45,804 bases of DNA from an archaeon (GCA_021817005.1 JAKAWJ010000013.1:1-45804), one strand, 5' to 3'. Shown: positions 8,756 through 17,065, counted from the stretch's first letter. Translations and numbers: made by a program. The notes: generated from the sequence alone by a model not told the origin.

Positions 8756-8834
8756 GACTGCGCTAACGCGTACTTGGTTGGTGCGATTGGATACAAAAAC
8801 CGCTCCAGCTGCTAAGGCTCGTGTTACTGATTGG

Positions 8835-9302
8835 TCAGAGCGCTTTCAGAACTTCCTCGGTGTGGCCATCGACCCGGACTCCCCTCCAAGCCTTCCTCAC
8901 CCTACCATCTTTCCCGATGATGAAAGTGCTTCTGACAATTCCCCAGTAATCCTTACCATACATGTTTCTTTTCTGGTATACCCCATACGCCTTGGACACA
9001 GTCCTATCTACGTCGCTTAGCAACTTGAAGTTCAAGGAGTATTTCTTGGCAAATTTGACATGGCTTTCTGTGTCGTCGTTACTGACGCCGAGTACCACTG
9101 CGCCCTTTTTTGTTAGGCTGGCCATGTTGTCCCGGAATGAACACGCTTCCATTGTGCACCCAGGAGTATCGTCTTTGGGATAGAAATAGAGGACAATGTC
9201 AGAGCCCTTGAAGTTTTTGAGGCTCACAACTTTGCCGTCTTGGTCCTTCAGACTGAAGTCTGGTGCGACCTGCCCTTCTTCGATTCCATCTTTGTTCGTC
9301 AT
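8835..9302 (-). CDS. bcp: Peroxiredoxin, PrxQ/BCP type
   Basis: A thiol peroxidase reducing H2O2 and organic peroxides in the cytoplasm. Counting from the ATG at 9302 it has 155 residues, the usual PrxQ length. APDFSLKDQDGKVVSLKNF opens the thioredoxin fold. DDTPGCTMEACSFRD carries the peroxidatic Cys49 and, five residues on, the resolving Cys54 of atypical two-cysteine PrxQ. STFIIGKDGRVRKAWRGV is the C-terminal strand motif. The frame extends 16 residues further upstream to 9350, but the MTNKDGIEEGQVAPDF start is the family's usual one. It is a single gene. Confidence 0.93.
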   Translation of the reverse strand: MTNKDGIEEGQVAPDFSLKDQDGKVVSLKNFKGSDIVLYFYPKDDTPGCTMEACSFRDNMASLTKKGAVVLGVSNDDTESHVKFAKKYSLNFKLLSDVDRTVSKAYGVYQKRNMYGKDYWGIVRSTFIIGKDGRVRKAWRGVRVDGHTEEVLKAL

Positions 9303-9377
9303 ATGACGATAAAACCGCTGAATTCTCGTAAAAACCCTTCGATTCGACACTTCGGAGGAAATCTCTCGGAGCTTGCC

Positions 9378-10859
9378 TCACGACTCGAACCAAACAATAT
9401 TATTATCGCCTCTGCGGAATAGTCCGCTACCTACAGGGGCATCCGCCAGGCTCTTACTCACTTCGCGTGCAATGTTGCAACGCCTTTCGAGAATCTCCTG
9501 CTCCGCACTTCCTTTTAACCTGAAGGCCGCAACATTCCCTACTGCAGTCAGTACCTCTTGGGAAAGAGTTGAGGGAAGCTGGTTCACTATTATCATTGAT
9601 TCTCCGAACTTTCTCAGTTCCTCGACGATTCTCTCCATTATACGCGGAGGCTCTTCTGGTCTTCTGTAAGGAATGATATTGCGCGCTTCTTCGACTGCAA
9701 TCGCGTGCGGCACGGTCAATTTTCGCGACACCTTGTAATCGTAAAGGAGCTTCAGTATTGACTCGACGACAAATATCTTCGAGTAACTATCAGTCACCTG
9801 TCCCAAGTCTACTATGACGTCTTGGTTGAGGAGATCGCTAAAGCCTATTTTCTGAGACGCATTCAGTATTCTGCTTAGGCCGGTATCCGCAAGTTTCGAT
9901 ATCCTGCGAAGAACCGCAAGTTTCGATTCCTGTTCCCACCCTGAGTACGTTCTGATGTCGGTTACGGCCTTTATTACATCGTCGACATCGATTGGCCTTG
10001 GGTTGTCGCTCATGCCATGTCCACGGTCTGTATAGACCTTCCTGAGTGCGGTGCGCAGTATAAATTGCTGCGAGACCGTAAGGTCGAAGCTGTCGTTGAA
10101 TATATCCATTAGCACATCTATATGCACGAAGGGATCTACGCCTTTCGGATAGTCGAAAATGTCGAATCCAAGGTCTTGGTCTGGCGCGACAACGAGAGCC
10201 TGGTTCGACTTGAGCAGCTGTGGATATTCGCCGTGCCAGTCAAAAACAAGGTAACGAAGCTCCACTGAATTTGCCCTCTTCAACATATTCGCGACAAAGG
10301 TGGATTTTCCTGACCCAGTTTCACCGAGCACCGCCATATGCTTGCAAAGTTCCGGGAGTTCGATGGATAGGTTCGCTCCCGCGCTTGTCTGGCCTATTGT
10401 TATTTGGGCGGGTCGTGGGTCATCTGGATTAGGAGGCGGAGGCGGGGGAGTCTCTGCAAGCGTCATAAGAAAGTTGTCCATTAGCCAAATGGAGTCCCAG
10501 TCACTCTCTCCTGTAGCGTCAAAATCCAGCCCAGCCATGCCCGCTAGCGAGAGCGATTTTTCAAAATTCTTTCTCACTTTGTTCACCGCCGCTGATTTTC
10601 GAAAACTCCAGTCGAAAACGGTTATGTGCGCACACCTCTTTCGCTCCGCCGGGTTTAGGCGGTCACTTCTGCTAAGGTAGATTACTGCCACATTGGCGTG
10701 TTCCTTCGAGAGTTCTTCTAGGAATCTGGAAACAGCCTGCTTTGTTTCCAAAGAAGAGCCACCGGAAAGGGATATCCGTGCAGTTTCTGACGCGAACCAG
10801 CGAGCCCCGTCCCGCTGGATCCGCACTTTCCGGAACTTTGCACTCAGCCACTCGTACAA
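9378..10859 (-). CDS. HerA/VirB4-like motor ATPase of a putative pilus or DNA-transfer machine
   Basis: The 493-residue protein has an N-terminal domain of about 135 residues, a proline hinge (138-143), then a FtsK/HerA-superfamily ATPase. Walker A is GETGSGKST (179-187), FDWHGEY (206-212) follows, Walker B is HAIAVEEA (385-392), and IIVNQLPSTLSQEVL (423-437) is the sensor region. Relatives (HerA, CedB, VirB4) pump DNA or power secretion. It ends the minus-strand operon that starts with a secretion ATPase, four bases after the pilin-like gene. It is shorter than VirB4 (about 800) or CedB. A DNA-import role like the Ced/Ted systems is inferred from the pairing with a tiny membrane subunit; NurA is not adjacent, which argues against repair HerA. 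Confidence 0.85.
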   Translation of the reverse strand: MYEWLSAKFRKVRIQRDGARWFASETARISLSGGSSLETKQAVSRFLEELSKEHANVAVIYLSRSDRLNPAERKRCAHITVFDWSFRKSAAVNKVRKNFEKSLSLAGMAGLDFDATGESDWDSIWLMDNFLMTLAETPPPPPPNPDDPRPAQITIGQTSAGANLSIELPELCKHMAVLGETGSGKSTFVANMLKRANSVELRYLVFDWHGEYPQLLKSNQALVVAPDQDLGFDIFDYPKGVDPFVHIDVLMDIFNDSFDLTVSQQFILRTALRKVYTDRGHGMSDNPRPIDVDDVIKAVTDIRTYSGWEQESKLAVLRRISKLADTGLSRILNASQKIGFSDLLNQDVIVDLGQVTDSYSKIFVVESILKLLYDYKVSRKLTVPHAIAVEEARNIIPYRRPEEPPRIMERIVEELRKFGESMIIVNQLPSTLSQEVLTAVGNVAAFRLKGSAEQEILERRCNIAREVSKSLADAPVGSGLFRRGDNNIVWFES

Positions 10860-10863
10860 TCCG

Positions 10864-11124
10864 CTACTGACCTGTTAGGAATTTAAAAATTTTTGTGTAG
10901 CCCTGTAAGATGTCATTGAAAAGCGTTCCTAGGCCGCCGCCCAGCCCTGCAAGCGGACCTGCGGCGTTCTGGAACCATCCAAATATCCCCATAAAGGCTG
11001 AAACAAGCACTGCGAAGAGCACAAGTGCAAGACCAACTAGCAAACCCTCTTCGAGCAACGGCGAGGCTCTCTTATTACGTAACATCGAAAGCAGAACTTG
11101 GATTACAGAGTTCACATCAACCAT
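10864..11124 (-). CDS. Small pilin-like membrane protein
   Basis: An 86-residue protein with a basic start (LRNKRA) followed by SPLLEEGLLVGLALVLFAV. If cleaved after KRA, Glu would fall at +5, the conserved position of type IV pilins and Flp pilins, with a hydrophobic helix behind it (about residues 26-48). A second, glycine-rich weakly hydrophobic segment (GPLAGLGGGLGTLF) follows, so a two-span VirB2/CedA1-like topology is the alternative. It sits between the TadC-like gene (20 bases) and the HerA-like ATPase gene (4 bases), which suggests it is the filament or channel subunit served by both motors. No database family is recognised. Confidence 0.7.
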   Translation of the reverse strand: MVDVNSVIQVLLSMLRNKRASPLLEEGLLVGLALVLFAVLVSAFMGIFGWFQNAAGPLAGLGGGLGTLFNDILQGYTKIFKFLTGQ

Positions 11125-11144
11125 ATTCTGCTAGCACAAAATAG

Positions 11145-12326
11145 TTAGATGAGCCTAGGTACGAGTATCTCGACAAGGATAAGAAGCGCGAACGTGGAGA
11201 CCAGCAGCCCGTCGGATTCATACGCAAAGGAGAACCCAATCGCAGAGCAGTCCAGTGAAAACTGGGGCAAGAAAGGGGGTGCACTCCCATGCGCTCCAAA
11301 GAGCGAAGTTCTCAATAACATTGAGATGCTCCCGCCTGTAATCAGAAATAATGCTGTGGTCAAGAACTGATTTCTCATGACCTGTTGCCCGAATTTGGCC
11401 CTGAGCGCTTCAGATGCGTAGTGCATCCTTCGAACAGATTTAATCCACACTGGCGAATGCCCAAATACCGATTGACCAGAGGCTGCGGTTATAAGAATAT
11501 CCCTGTAGTCAGGGCGTCGGAAAGAAGCGGCCGCTCGCCTGATAATATCAGGTAGTCCGCCTGCGCTGCTCAAGTCACGCACCCTGAGTTTCCGGGCCTT
11601 GGACAGAGAAGCAATTATTCTTGTTGTAGTGATTCCACTCTGCGAACCGAGCGCATCCATAATTGAGCGAAATGTAATAGATTCGGCCCTTTCTAGGTGA
11701 ACTCTCGTGGCATTCCTCCAAAGGGACAAGGCGGTGATCGCGATTATTGTGATGAGGGCAAAATACATGGACCAAGGTTCCACTTCCAAAGATAGTACAG
11801 CGATGAGCTCGGCTATGATTGCTCCTTCCGTCCATTTGGAGCGGAGCAAATTACCCACTCTTGCTACAAAGTACGGCCTTAATGAAAAGACAATAAGGGG
11901 GAGAAGTAGCAGGAGTATACCCCCCGATTTTCCATATATCATGAGAATGATATATCCGCTCAGAAGCCCAACCGTCGTTAGTCCAGCTAGCAGGAGAACG
12001 CCGTTCTCAAGTAGTAATGCCCCTGTCGCAAGCCTAGAGCTTTCGGCGATAATGTACCGATTGCTCCCGAGGAGCTCTATCCGAGTGTGTCGTAATTCAA
12101 GTGCACCGTTAGTGAGCGCTCTGGCCATCGGTTCATTTATCCCACTCGATTTCATCGCTCCAAAGAGTCTGGTTCTGAGCGCTTGCCTGAGCGATGTCAC
12201 TTTCGGGGCACGCTCAAACAGAACAGAGAAGGCAATGAGCGCAAGACCGACGTACGCCTCTCTGCCAAAGAAGAGTAGCCCGGCTATCAGTAGCCCAATA
12301 TAGAGTGTCCTATTCAGCTTGGTCAA
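11145..12326 (-). CDS. Polytopic membrane protein, possible TadC/GspF-like platform
   Basis: A 393-residue protein with two N-terminal hydrophobic segments (9-35), a pair at about 100-155, another at about 180-200 and two near the C-terminus. A basic cytoplasmic loop (about 205-310) lies between hydrophobic clusters, an arrangement like the platform proteins TadC, GspF and ArlJ. No single GspF motif is certain. The TTG start at 12326 lies inside the ATPase gene, whose stop is at 12310, so translation is coupled. Position after a secretion ATPase is the usual one for a platform protein. The function is inferred from topology and context only. Confidence 0.7.
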   Translation of the reverse strand: MTKLNRTLYIGLLIAGLLFFGREAYVGLALIAFSVLFERAPKVTSLRQALRTRLFGAMKSSGINEPMARALTNGALELRHTRIELLGSNRYIIAESSRLATGALLLENGVLLLAGLTTVGLLSGYIILMIYGKSGGILLLLLPLIVFSLRPYFVARVGNLLRSKWTEGAIIAELIAVLSLEVEPWSMYFALITIIAITALSLWRNATRVHLERAESITFRSIMDALGSQSGITTTRIIASLSKARKLRVRDLSSAGGLPDIIRRAAASFRRPDYRDILITAASGQSVFGHSPVWIKSVRRMHYASEALRAKFGQQVMRNQFLTTALFLITGGSISMLLRTSLFGAHGSAPPFLPQFSLDCSAIGFSFAYESDGLLVSTFALLILVEILVPRLI

Positions 12327-13770
12327 TTTGAAGGGCCCTTAGTATTTCCTGTCCGGCTCTTACTGCTTGGTTGGCTATGGACCAATTCCCACTTGATAAT
12401 TCACAAGTGAAATTTCCGCTTTCGTAGATTGTTTTTGCATCGAGCTTTCCTCCCAAATTTTGACACAGAACCACTCTTTCGAGCAAACGCTTTCCCGAAT
12501 TCAATTTCATAAAAGCAAAGAATACCGGGATATGGAACTCTACGTTCATTGTATACACTTCTCGCCAGCGTGTGAGCAAGCCCTCGAGCGTCGTAGCATG
12601 CACTGTCTGCAGACACGGTATTCCTACATTCATTAGCATGATTGCTGCCAGAGTTTGCTGTTTGCTTTGAAGTTCCCCCACGAACACGAAGTCCGGGCTC
12701 CTGTGAAGGCTGCGAGTAACTTCGGCAAGTTTGTCCGTATTGTAGCTTGACTCCGTACTCAGCCTCACTGTCCTTTCTTGGTTGCTAGGAGTCGAAGTTT
12801 CCACAACATCTTCGACATATAGTTTGCGCAACTCGTTGGGAAGCGTCTTCAGTAGGGCGTTTGCTAGTGTGGTTTTGCCAGTTCTCGGGAGCCCTGCAAT
12901 TACGACAGAAAGTCCAAGTCTCAGAGCCCCGGTCAAAAGGCTGGCCGCGTCACTGGTTAAAGTCCCACTACCAATTAGTCCACTTATGTCAAAACGGTTA
13001 AATCCAAACTTTCGAATGACGCACGAGCCGCCGTCGAACGCAAGGGGTTCTGAATCTATACCAATTCTAAGGTGAAATGCATTAGTCACTAGGTGGGCCT
13101 TCAAACTGTTGGAGCTTCTGTTGAGGGATCCGGAAACTGAGAGCTGGCAGTACAGACCAAGTCTGCGAAGCATCTGCCTACTGAGGGGGTAAGGAAACCA
13201 GAGACGCCCATATTTTGAGTGGTCGAGGTATGTTAATGCACCGGGTCGATCGAGATAGAATTCTTCGACATCGATGTCGACTAGTAACGGGGCGATTGGT
13301 GTTAGGCCGAGCGCAGCCATGGTGCAGAAGTCTGCTGCATCAAAGCCTTCCTTCGGTCCAAGAGCATCTAGCTGGCGTGTAGCCTCCTCGTGGAGGCCCT
13401 CATAGAGGTCCCCGAAGAGGTTTCCCGAGCCTTCAAGTTTAACGCTGGCATTAGCCAGTATCTCACATACTTGGTTTAGTGCGGATATTTCTTCAGCGTT
13501 CGCGGTAACACTCCACCTGTATTGACCTCCGTCACCGCCCGTTATTCCTACGTTAAACTCGTGAACGTTGTAGAGTCTTTCGATGTGGTTCTGTTTCAGA
13601 ACAGAATGCCAAATCCTTCCATGTTCGAGGGTAGAAACCCAAGAAGTCGATATCAGCGTTAGCTCTTCGCCCTTCTTCGGCCGGTATTTCTGTGCGAGCA
13701 GTTTTTGGTCATACGGGACATCATCTAGAAAAATGACCTTGCTCCCAGTCCACCCTACTTCAATCTGCAC
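12310..13770 (-). CDS. Type II/IV secretion-system ATPase (TadA/GspE-like)
   Basis: A 486-residue protein with a divergent N-terminal domain (1-230) and a C-terminal secretion NTPase domain. Walker A is GLPRTGKT (293-300), the Asp box is LYVEDVVE (317-324), Walker B is DFVFVGE (360-366) and the His box is TVHATT (389-394). The usual VGEVRG is changed to VGELQS, so the Arg after Walker B is lost. Such ATPases power assembly of type IV pili, archaella or Tad filaments. It is the first gene of the minus-strand operon and overlaps the platform gene by 17 bases. The ATG at 13770 is about 25 bases from a TATA-like element, so the transcript may be leaderless. Confidence 0.92.
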   Translation of the reverse strand: MQIEVGWTGSKVIFLDDVPYDQKLLAQKYRPKKGEELTLISTSWVSTLEHGRIWHSVLKQNHIERLYNVHEFNVGITGGDGGQYRWSVTANAEEISALNQVCEILANASVKLEGSGNLFGDLYEGLHEEATRQLDALGPKEGFDAADFCTMAALGLTPIAPLLVDIDVEEFYLDRPGALTYLDHSKYGRLWFPYPLSRQMLRRLGLYCQLSVSGSLNRSSNSLKAHLVTNAFHLRIGIDSEPLAFDGGSCVIRKFGFNRFDISGLIGSGTLTSDAASLLTGALRLGLSVVIAGLPRTGKTTLANALLKTLPNELRKLYVEDVVETSTPSNQERTVRLSTESSYNTDKLAEVTRSLHRSPDFVFVGELQSKQQTLAAIMLMNVGIPCLQTVHATTLEGLLTRWREVYTMNVEFHIPVFFAFMKLNSGKRLLERVVLCQNLGGKLDAKTIYESGNFTCELSSGNWSIANQAVRAGQEILRALQIDQAE

Positions 13771-13788
13771 TGCGCTTCGGTGTTTCTA

Positions 13789-13801
13789 CCATATGATAAG
13801 A
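13789..13801. promoter_or_regulatory. Shared bidirectional TATA-like element
   Basis: ACCATATGATAAG holds a CATATG core and reads TTATCATATGG on the other strand. Its centre is about 25 bases before the secretion-ATPase ATG (13770) and about 30 bases before the ATG at 13826. Both distances are the archaeal TATA-to-initiation distance, so one element may fire both divergent operons with leaderless transcripts. Confidence 0.4.
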
Positions 13802-13825
13802 AAAGCACAGTTGATACAATATGTG

Positions 13826-14221
13826 ATGTCATCAGAGTTTCTTTCTGAGCAGCTCGCGTTGCTCTTTCTGACTTCGGTAGCTGTTGCGGTGGTCGGCTCA
13901 GGTTATTCTGCATACACTTCAATGTCCGCATATATCACGCAAGTAGAAGGGCACCAGATCCTTGGTAGTTTCTTTGATACTGTAGGTTATGCTGAGATTT
14001 ACGGTCTCGACGCTTGGGTTAGGCCGCCAGCAGGCTTGGAAAGCATGAATTCGACTGCAGGTAGTCTGACAGTCCTTGTAAATGGGACCGCGTATAGAGA
14101 ATACTATGGCTTTGAGATTAGGGTATACTGGGTAACCGGTGCGGACTGTATAATTGTTCGGGGCTCGAAAGGCAACGTGGACCTCTTGGCTATACAGGGG
14201 AAATGTTATTGGCCGCAATAA
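13826..14221 (+). CDS. Single-span extracytoplasmic protein, pilin-like, operon position 1
   Basis: A 131-residue protein from ATG 13826: a short head (MSSEFLSEQ), one hydrophobic helix (about 9-25), then an extracytoplasmic domain with NST and NGT sequons and two Cys (in ADCIIV and GKCYWPQ) near the C-terminus. An in-frame ATG at 13793 would add a basic MIRKAQLIQYV, giving a more classical charged leader; promoter spacing favours 13826. No family is recognised. It opens the plus-strand operon facing the ATPase operon, and its fold plan fits a minor pilin or adhesin. Confidence 0.65.
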   Translation: MSSEFLSEQLALLFLTSVAVAVVGSGYSAYTSMSAYITQVEGHQILGSFFDTVGYAEIYGLDAWVRPPAGLESMNSTAGSLTVLVNGTAYREYYGFEIRVYWVTGADCIIVRGSKGNVDLLAIQGKCYWPQ

Positions 14222-14367
14222 TCGAATATATCTCAGCTATAGCAGTTGCCGTGACCATGTTCGCTGCCTATGAATTGGGCATGCATTACTCGGTAGAGGT
14301 GGTCAAGGACCTTGTACATTTTCTTGGTTTTGTATCAGATGCGGAGAAATGGAGGCCAATAGTATGA
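14203..14367 (+). CDS. Tiny single-span membrane protein, operon position 2
   Basis: A 54-residue frame from ATG 14203 to TGA 14365-14367, overlapping the previous gene by 19 bases and the next by four (ATGA). It has one hydrophobic helix (about 2-23, LLAAIIEYISAIAVAVTMFA) and an amphipathic tail (YSVEVVKDLVHFLGFV). An E lies at residue 8 within the helix, as in pilin-like proteins. No family is recognised. Overlaps on both sides and the clean membrane helix support it as real despite its size. Confidence 0.6.
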   Translation: MLLAAIIEYISAIAVAVTMFAAYELGMHYSVEVVKDLVHFLGFVSDAEKWRPIV

Positions 14368-14621
14368 TTGTGCTGCTGGACCTCCTCCTCTCGGGCTTGC
14401 TCTTGGTTATCTTGGCGACTGCATCGATCGCTCTGGGAATATATCAGAATGAATACGAAGGATTGGTCAGCGCCGATCGTTCCTTACAGCTGAATCTGTA
14501 CCTCGCTCTCTCTAATTGTCAGAGCGTATTGTGTGATTGGAGAATATCATCATATTTGTCTTCCGCCGGGTTCATTTCGAATGTCAGTACCCATGTATTT
14601 GAAATCAAAATCGGCTCCTGA
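14364..14621 (+). CDS. Small single-span membrane protein, operon position 3
   Basis: An 85-residue protein from ATG 14364, which overlaps the preceding stop as ATGA; an earlier in-frame ATG at 14349 is less likely. The hydrophobic N-terminal helix (MIVLLDLLLSGLLLVILATA) is followed by a polar exterior domain with two Cys (in SNCQSVLCDW) and an NVS sequon. It resembles a minor pilin in size and layout, but no family is recognised. It lies in the operon opposite the secretion ATPase. Confidence 0.65.
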   Translation: MIVLLDLLLSGLLLVILATASIALGIYQNEYEGLVSADRSLQLNLYLALSNCQSVLCDWRISSYLSSAGFISNVSTHVFEIKIGS

Positions 14622-15330
14622 GCGCGCCGTGGTGGGCACGCTTTCAATCGGATTCCTACTCATGCTCGTCTTAGCGGCAGCAGTTACTATTCATCGAATT
14701 CAGACACAGACTGCAGTCGCCCCTCCTATTCCAGTGATCCTGGGTGCCGCCACAGACTATAATCAGTGGCTAGTTGATTACTACACGGCTCAAGGGGTTC
14801 AGGGTCTAGGATATTCATTGAACGACTCGCAGTATCAGAGCTTGGTCGATTTGGTGCAGTCTGAAATGGTTGGTTCGCGCGTGCTAGAGTTTAGCGTAAA
14901 CGATAGTGTGAAGATCGTATACTTAACAATTTACACGTCGGCTGGACCACTCTCGGCGGTAGGTGGACCGGTCGTTTCAATTGAGGAGCAATTCTATGTC
15001 TCATACTCCGGTACTTACTTCAAGGAAAATTTTGGCGCTGTGGTTCCTCTTAGGTATCCACTTATCGAGACAGTCATGGGAGTCGTCATTATGAGTTCGC
15101 CCGGAGGTGCAGGCTATGTTACAGCGCGAGTGGACTCTGTTCTGGAGCCCTACTCCGGTCTCTCCGGCTTCGCTTCAGTATATGATGTGGACAATGTCTC
15201 CCAGGTTAGTGTCACGATGGAAGACTGCGCCTTTCAGAGCGTATTTTCTCACTGCCTGACATACTATGATTCTGAAATAGTGTATGATAACCTGCCTAAC
15301 CTAACCGTAGGCTTTTCCAGCCCTGCCTAG
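14581..15330 (+). CDS. Membrane-anchored extracytoplasmic protein, operon position 4
   Basis: About 249 residues from ATG 14581 (ATG 14593 is equally possible). A basic head (YLKSKSAPERAV) precedes one hydrophobic helix (SIGFLLMLVLAAAV), then a beta-rich exterior domain with NDS, NVS and NLT sequons and two Cys near the end. The start lies 29-41 bases inside the previous gene. The last 30 bases overlap the 3' end of the HMG-CoA reductase gene, tail to tail. It is the largest product of this operon and could be a tip or adhesin subunit. No family is recognised. Confidence 0.65.
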   Translation: MSVPMYLKSKSAPERAVVGTLSIGFLLMLVLAAAVTIHRIQTQTAVAPPIPVILGAATDYNQWLVDYYTAQGVQGLGYSLNDSQYQSLVDLVQSEMVGSRVLEFSVNDSVKIVYLTIYTSAGPLSAVGGPVVSIEEQFYVSYSGTYFKENFGAVVPLRYPLIETVMGVVIMSSPGGAGYVTARVDSVLEPYSGLSGFASVYDVDNVSQVSVTMEDCAFQSVFSHCLTYYDSEIVYDNLPNLTVGFSSPA

Positions 15331-16542
15331 CCTCGCGTGAGAACCCGCAAGCTGGTTTGCTGCTATTGCTGATAGGAGTGACAATTCTCCGCAGAGAACG
15401 CCCGCAGCAATAACTTCGGCCAACCACTTCGCTCGGCTGCCCTCTGGGGCAAGACCTGCTCCAGTCAGGTTTATCAGCTCACTCTGAGCGGGCAAGCCTG
15501 TTCCCCCGCCGATCGCGCCAACCTCTAGGCTGGGTAAAGTTACAGAAAAATAAAGGTCTCCACGTCTTTCTTCTGCTATTGTAAACCCTTGACTGGACTC
15601 CACAATCTGAGCCACATCCTGTCCGGTGGCAATAAACGACGCAGCCAGAATATTTGCGAAGTGTGCGTTCTGCGAGTTGGAACCAGCCAGCGCACTGCCA
15701 GTCTGGTTCTTAATTGAATTCACTCTTACAATCCTCTGCGCAGTTGTTTTCAGCGTGCCTCTGACGCTCGCCTCACGGATTAGTGCTTCCGCAATAACGC
15801 TTTTTCCCCGACCAAGTAGTGAGTTAATCATTGCGGGTTTTTTGTCACTGCACAAATTACCACTTAGCGCTATAAGTTCCGCACCGGTTTCTTTTTCAAT
15901 TAATTCCGAAATTTTCTCGCTTGCGATAGTTGCCATATTCATTCCCATGGCGTCGCCAGTCGTGAAGGAGAGTCGGACGTACGCAATGTTCCCGACGATA
16001 TAGCACTTTGCACTTATCAGCTTCCCATGACGCGTGGTCTTCGAGGCCTCCTTCTGCATAGTTGGTAAATTATGCTCCACCCAGGCCTCTAGGCGTGCCG
16101 CGTCCATTGCTGTTTCAGTTCTGAACGCTGGAGCCCTGCTCATGGCATCCCGCAGTATTATCACTTGTATACGTCCAGACTCTCGAACGGCTTTCGCTCC
16201 TCTGTTCGTAGAGGCGACGAGCGCACCCTCAGTAGTGGCAAGCGGCAGGTAAACGTCTCCTTGAGCCACGCTACCGCTAAGTGGGATAGGACCAGCCACT
16301 CCTACCGGCACTGCTACACTTCCCACAGGATTCTCTACGTTTCTTCCAACAAGGTGATTGAAATCAAGCGCGTTCTTTTCAAGAGAGGATAGCGAAGTTC
16401 CGAGTTGCATCTCCAAGGCTCTCCTCCTCAGCTGTGTAACCAGATTTTCGTCAGGTACGGATATGAGTTGTTGGAGTCTGTGTAGCTCGAGCCGCTCCGC
16501 GAGAGCACGCTTTGCCAGGGCGTCGATATTGTCCTTTTCCAT
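15301..16542 (-). CDS. hmgA: 3-hydroxy-3-methylglutaryl-CoA reductase, class I
   Basis: The NADPH-dependent enzyme that makes mevalonate for archaeal isoprenoid lipids. The 413-residue protein has ENPVG, TTEGALVAS with the catalytic Glu, DAMGMNMA (cofactor site), NLCSDKKPAMIN with the catalytic Lys, GGGTGLPAQ and, near the C-terminus, GSHARLGR with the catalytic His. Length and motifs match archaeal class I enzymes with no membrane domain. The start is ATG at 16542. Its 3' end overlaps the convergent pilus-operon gene by 30 bases. It is otherwise alone; HMG-CoA synthase is not in the window. Confidence 0.97.
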   Translation of the reverse strand: MEKDNIDALAKRALAERLELHRLQQLISVPDENLVTQLRRRALEMQLGTSLSSLEKNALDFNHLVGRNVENPVGSVAVPVGVAGPIPLSGSVAQGDVYLPLATTEGALVASTNRGAKAVRESGRIQVIILRDAMSRAPAFRTETAMDAARLEAWVEHNLPTMQKEASKTTRHGKLISAKCYIVGNIAYVRLSFTTGDAMGMNMATIASEKISELIEKETGAELIALSGNLCSDKKPAMINSLLGRGKSVIAEALIREASVRGTLKTTAQRIVRVNSIKNQTGSALAGSNSQNAHFANILAASFIATGQDVAQIVESSQGFTIAEERRGDLYFSVTLPSLEVGAIGGGTGLPAQSELINLTGAGLAPEGSRAKWLAEVIAAGVLCGELSLLSAIAANQLAGSHARLGRAGKAYG

Positions 16543-16609
16543 TCTGTATGATAAAATACTAACGTGTTCTTAAGGCTCCAGCTAGGCCGAATTTCACGAT
16601 TCGACCGAT

Positions 16610-17065
16610 TTAGTCGCCCTCTCCCTTCGAGTATATTTTCAGGAATTCTTCATCGATTTCGATAAGGTCTGGGACACTCGTCAGTATGTCTCTATCCGTC
16701 AGCATTCCGGTCGCCTTGCCATTTACTTTGACTACTAGGTGTCTGACCCTATGCTGACTCATCAAACGCATGGCGGTCGTGATATCCGCTGTTGAATCTA
16801 TCATTATAAGGGGTTTTGAGGCAATCTCGTGTAATAGGGTGCGGGTCGGATCTCTGTGTTTGGCTACTACTCTTGTGACAATATCCCTCTCTGTTACTAT
16901 TCCTACGGGGGACCCGTCCTCGTTTGAGACTATAATACTTCCCACACCTTGGGTCTCCATCAACTCCGCGGCGGCCGCAATGGATTTGCTTTCAGATAGT
17001 GCAGTAAGAAAGGGTGTCATTATTTCGCCCACCCGTATACGTGTCGGTTCCTGCAAAGCATTCAC
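16610..17065 (-). CDS. Tandem CBS-domain protein
   Basis: A 151-residue protein consisting of two CBS motifs, one Bateman module. Segment 1 covers VGEIMTPFLTALSESKSIAA through GSPVGIVTERDIV, and segment 2 covers IASKPLIMIDSTADITTAMR through GKATGMLTDRDIL. Such free-standing modules bind adenosine nucleotides and regulate a partner. The start is GTG at 17065. It is probably a single gene, with HMG-CoA reductase downstream on the same strand after 67 bases. The partner is unknown. Confidence 0.92.
   Translation of the reverse strand: MNALQEPTRIRVGEIMTPFLTALSESKSIAAAAELMETQGVGSIIVSNEDGSPVGIVTERDIVTRVVAKHRDPTRTLLHEIASKPLIMIDSTADITTAMRLMSQHRVRHLVVKVNGKATGMLTDRDILTSVPDLIEIDEEFLKIYSKGEGD

Noticed and set aside
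11707..12303. 198-codon open frame on the plus strand
   Set aside because: It is the shadow of the TadC-like membrane protein gene, which is better supported by operon overlap and topology.
13583..13792. Upstream extension of the first plus-strand pilus-operon gene
   Set aside because: It runs antisense into the secretion ATPase coding region and the residues do not look like a leader; starts at 13793 or 13826 are better.
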